7,862 nt of DNA from an uncultured Streptomyces sp. (GTDB taxonomy: Bacteria; Actinomycetota; Actinomycetes; Streptomycetales; Streptomycetaceae): contig CAMLJW010000239.1 of the NCBI GenBank assembly GCA_946480485.1, positions 1 to 7,862 of the forward strand. The letters are read 5' to 3'. A program made the position numbers and the translations under genes. The stretch's first letter is position 1; each line of letters begins with the position of its first letter. Positions 7,106 through 7,862 of this stretch are shown here, piece by piece. The notes under the pieces are model-generated. The model worked only from the letters and a program-made list of their open reading frames with translations. It was not told where the DNA came from and did not search any database.

Positions 7106-7113
7106 AAACGCGC

Positions 7114-7138
7114 CAGACAGTAGCCGCGCGCCTGTCTG
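7114..7138. repeat. Inverted repeat over the NlpC/P60 promoter (candidate operator)
   Basis: CAGACAG at 7114-7120 and CTGTCTG at 7132-7138 form a perfect 7-bp inverted repeat with an 11-base centre. Half-site centres are 18 bases apart, just under two helical turns. One arm overlaps four bases of the -10 and the rest lies in the -35/-10 spacer, a position suited to a dimeric repressor. No regulator family is recognised from the half-site. Confidence 0.4.
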
Positions 7139-7145
7139 CGGCCAA
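7117..7145 (-). promoter_or_regulatory. Promoter of the complete NlpC/P60 gene
   Basis: On the minus strand, -35 TTGGCC (7145-7140) and -10 TACTGT (7122-7117) are separated by 17 bases. Both fit the housekeeping sigma consensus (TTGAC and TANNNT) in part. Transcription would start near 7110, giving a leader of about 50 bases before GTG 7060. The gene can thus be transcribed apart from its upstream paralogue. Confidence 0.55.
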
Positions 7146-7233
7146 AGATCCCGACGTGCGCACAAACGTGACGTCCCGCTTCAGACGCGCAGGTCATCGG
7201 CCGGGTATCGGGTCAGCGGGAGGTGCGGGAATT

Positions 7234-7273
7234 CGCCCGTTCGGGCGGCAGAGCGAGCGTGCCCTTGAAGGGC
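7234..7273 (-). terminator. Two adjacent small hairpins after the partial NlpC/P60 gene
   Basis: GCCCTT-G-AAGGGC (7261-7273) starts 2 bases after the stop codon and CGCCCG-TT-CGGGCG (7234-7247) follows. Read as RNA they give stems of 4 and 5 bp with loops of 5 and 4 bases. The stems are short and there is no T tract, so termination is plausible rather than certain. Their placement before the next gene's promoter fits. Confidence 0.4.
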
Positions 7274-7275
7274 GA

Positions 7276-7862
7276 TCAGACGCGGACGCCGAACTGGAAA
7301 GAACCGACCGTGCTCATCGACTCTTCGCGGACGAAGGCGCCCGGCTTCGGGGCGTGCACGATCACGCCGTTGCCCATGTACAGGGCGACGTGCGCCAGGT
7401 TGTTGAAGAAGACGAGATCGCCGGGCCTGAGCTGACTGCGGCCGATCTTCGTGCCGTCGTTCTGCTGCGTGTACGTGGTCCGGGTTATCGACACCCCGGC
7501 CTGTGCGTACGCCCACTGGGTCAGCCCGGAGCAGTCGTAGGAGTTGGGACCGCTGCCACCGGAGACGTACGGCTTGCCTATCTGGGTTCTGGCGGCGGCG
7601 AGGGCGGCGGCACCACGGTCGGAGGCCGGCACCTCGTTGCCGAGTTGGGCGCGCTCCCCGGCGGAGCGGCTGGCGCGCTGCTCCTGCTCGGCCAGGGCCG
7701 CCTTCTCCTGGGTGGTCAGGGTGTTGAGGAGCTTCTGCGCCTCGGCGAGCTTGCCCTGGACTTCCTTCTTCTTCTTGCTCAGGGTCTCCCGGGTGTCGCC
7801 GAGGTCCTTGAGTTTTTCGGCGGCTTCCTTGCGCTGCTGGGCGAGCGTCCGCTGCTTTTGCT
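7276..7862 (-). CDS. NlpC/P60 (C40) peptidoglycan endopeptidase, 5' end outside the window
   Basis: This is the C-terminal part of a second secreted NlpC/P60 hydrolase, 194 residues visible up to the right edge. The frame is open from 7860, and the first 75 or so visible residues (QKQRTLAQQRKEAAEKLKDL...) are a K/E/Q-rich coiled coil, so the gene continues beyond the window and the GTG at 7632 is not its start. The catalytic domain reads GKPYVSGGSGP, SYDCSGL with nucleophile Cys (visible residue 110), NLAHVALYMG with His 157 and VIVHAPKPG with His 169: an intact Cys-His-His set. The first motif has Ser where the downstream paralogue has Trp (PYVSGG versus PYIWGA). The two genes share KLA.A..LLN.L and RASRS before the catalytic domain, pointing to tandem duplication. 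Signal peptide, start and promoter cannot be seen. Confidence 0.93.
   Translation of the reverse strand, partial: QKQRTLAQQRKEAAEKLKDLGDTRETLSKKKKEVQGKLAEAQKLLNTLTTQEKAALAEQEQRASRSAGERAQLGNEVPASDRGAAALAAARTQIGKPYVSGGSGPNSYDCSGLTQWAYAQAGVSITRTTYTQQNDGTKIGRSQLRPGDLVFFNNLAHVALYMGNGVIVHAPKPGAFVREESMSTVGSFQFGVRV

Noticed and set aside
6018..7163. Long minus-strand open frame upstream of, and in frame with, the metallopeptidase lipoprotein
   Set aside because: It overlaps the NlpC/P60 gene in another frame, is Arg/Pro/Gly-rich and motif-free, and the lipoprotein signal begins at GTG 6017. It is a high-GC shadow.
7156..7163. Palindrome GTGCGCAC upstream of the NlpC/P60 -35
   Set aside because: Eight-base GC-rich palindromes are frequent by chance at this composition, and it does not extend or repeat.
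7061..7275. c-di-AMP (ydaO-type) riboswitch or MtrA site before the NlpC/P60 gene
   Set aside because: Both are known for some actinobacterial wall hydrolase genes, but I could not find the conserved riboswitch core segments or a paired GTNAC-type MtrA repeat here, and the inferred leader is only about 50 bases.
7276..7632. A 118-residue single-domain NlpC/P60 protein starting at GTG 7632
   Set aside because: The same frame is open to the window edge and encodes a convincing coiled coil, so this GTG is internal.

Overview
The window is high-GC actinobacterial DNA, most likely from Streptomyces or a close relative. The grounds are the very strong G/C preference at third codon positions, TTG and GTG starts, promoter motifs that imply leaderless mRNAs, and the protein families present. 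It holds six protein genes, one of them cut by the right edge. I see no tRNA, rRNA, CRISPR array, insertion sequence or phage gene.

Layout. (1) 18-1814 (+): an AMP-forming long-chain acyl-CoA synthetase of the FadD15 type. (2) 1958-3100 (-): a GT4 mannosyltransferase closely resembling PimB', the second mannosyltransferase of phosphatidylinositol mannoside synthesis. It converges on gene 1 across a 12-bp-stem hairpin. (3) 3221-4654 (+): a polytopic GT87 (DUF2029) mannosyltransferase-like membrane protein, divergent from pimB, with an odd C-terminal tail. (4) About 4430-4805: a stretch where coding signal hops between frames, which looks like decayed sequence. (5) 4806-6017 (-): a lipoprotein with an HExxH...E zinc-metallopeptidase signature. 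(6) 6050-7060 (-) and (7) 7276 to beyond 7862 (-): two tandem secreted NlpC/P60 peptidoglycan hydrolases with coiled-coil N-terminal halves.

How it fits together. Everything recognisable concerns the cell envelope: acyl-CoA supply, phospholipid mannosylation, polyprenol-linked mannosyl transfer, and extracytoplasmic peptidoglycan or protein hydrolysis. From memory, M. tuberculosis has fadD15 (Rv2187) convergent with pimB' (Rv2188c), an NlpC/P60 gene (Rv2190c) nearby and a GT87 enzyme (Rv2181) close by. The window therefore looks like the Streptomyces version of an old actinobacterial envelope neighbourhood.

Regulation visible in sequence. The metallopeptidase lipoprotein has a good -35/-10 pair placed so that its mRNA would be leaderless, and its -35 covers the stop codon of the upstream hydrolase. 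The complete NlpC/P60 gene has its own -35/-10 pair with a 7-bp inverted repeat over the -10, then a short leader with a 5-bp G/C hairpin. I found no clearly new biological system. The main oddities are the frame-hopping stretch after the GT87 gene and the promoter and operator architecture of the hydrolase genes.
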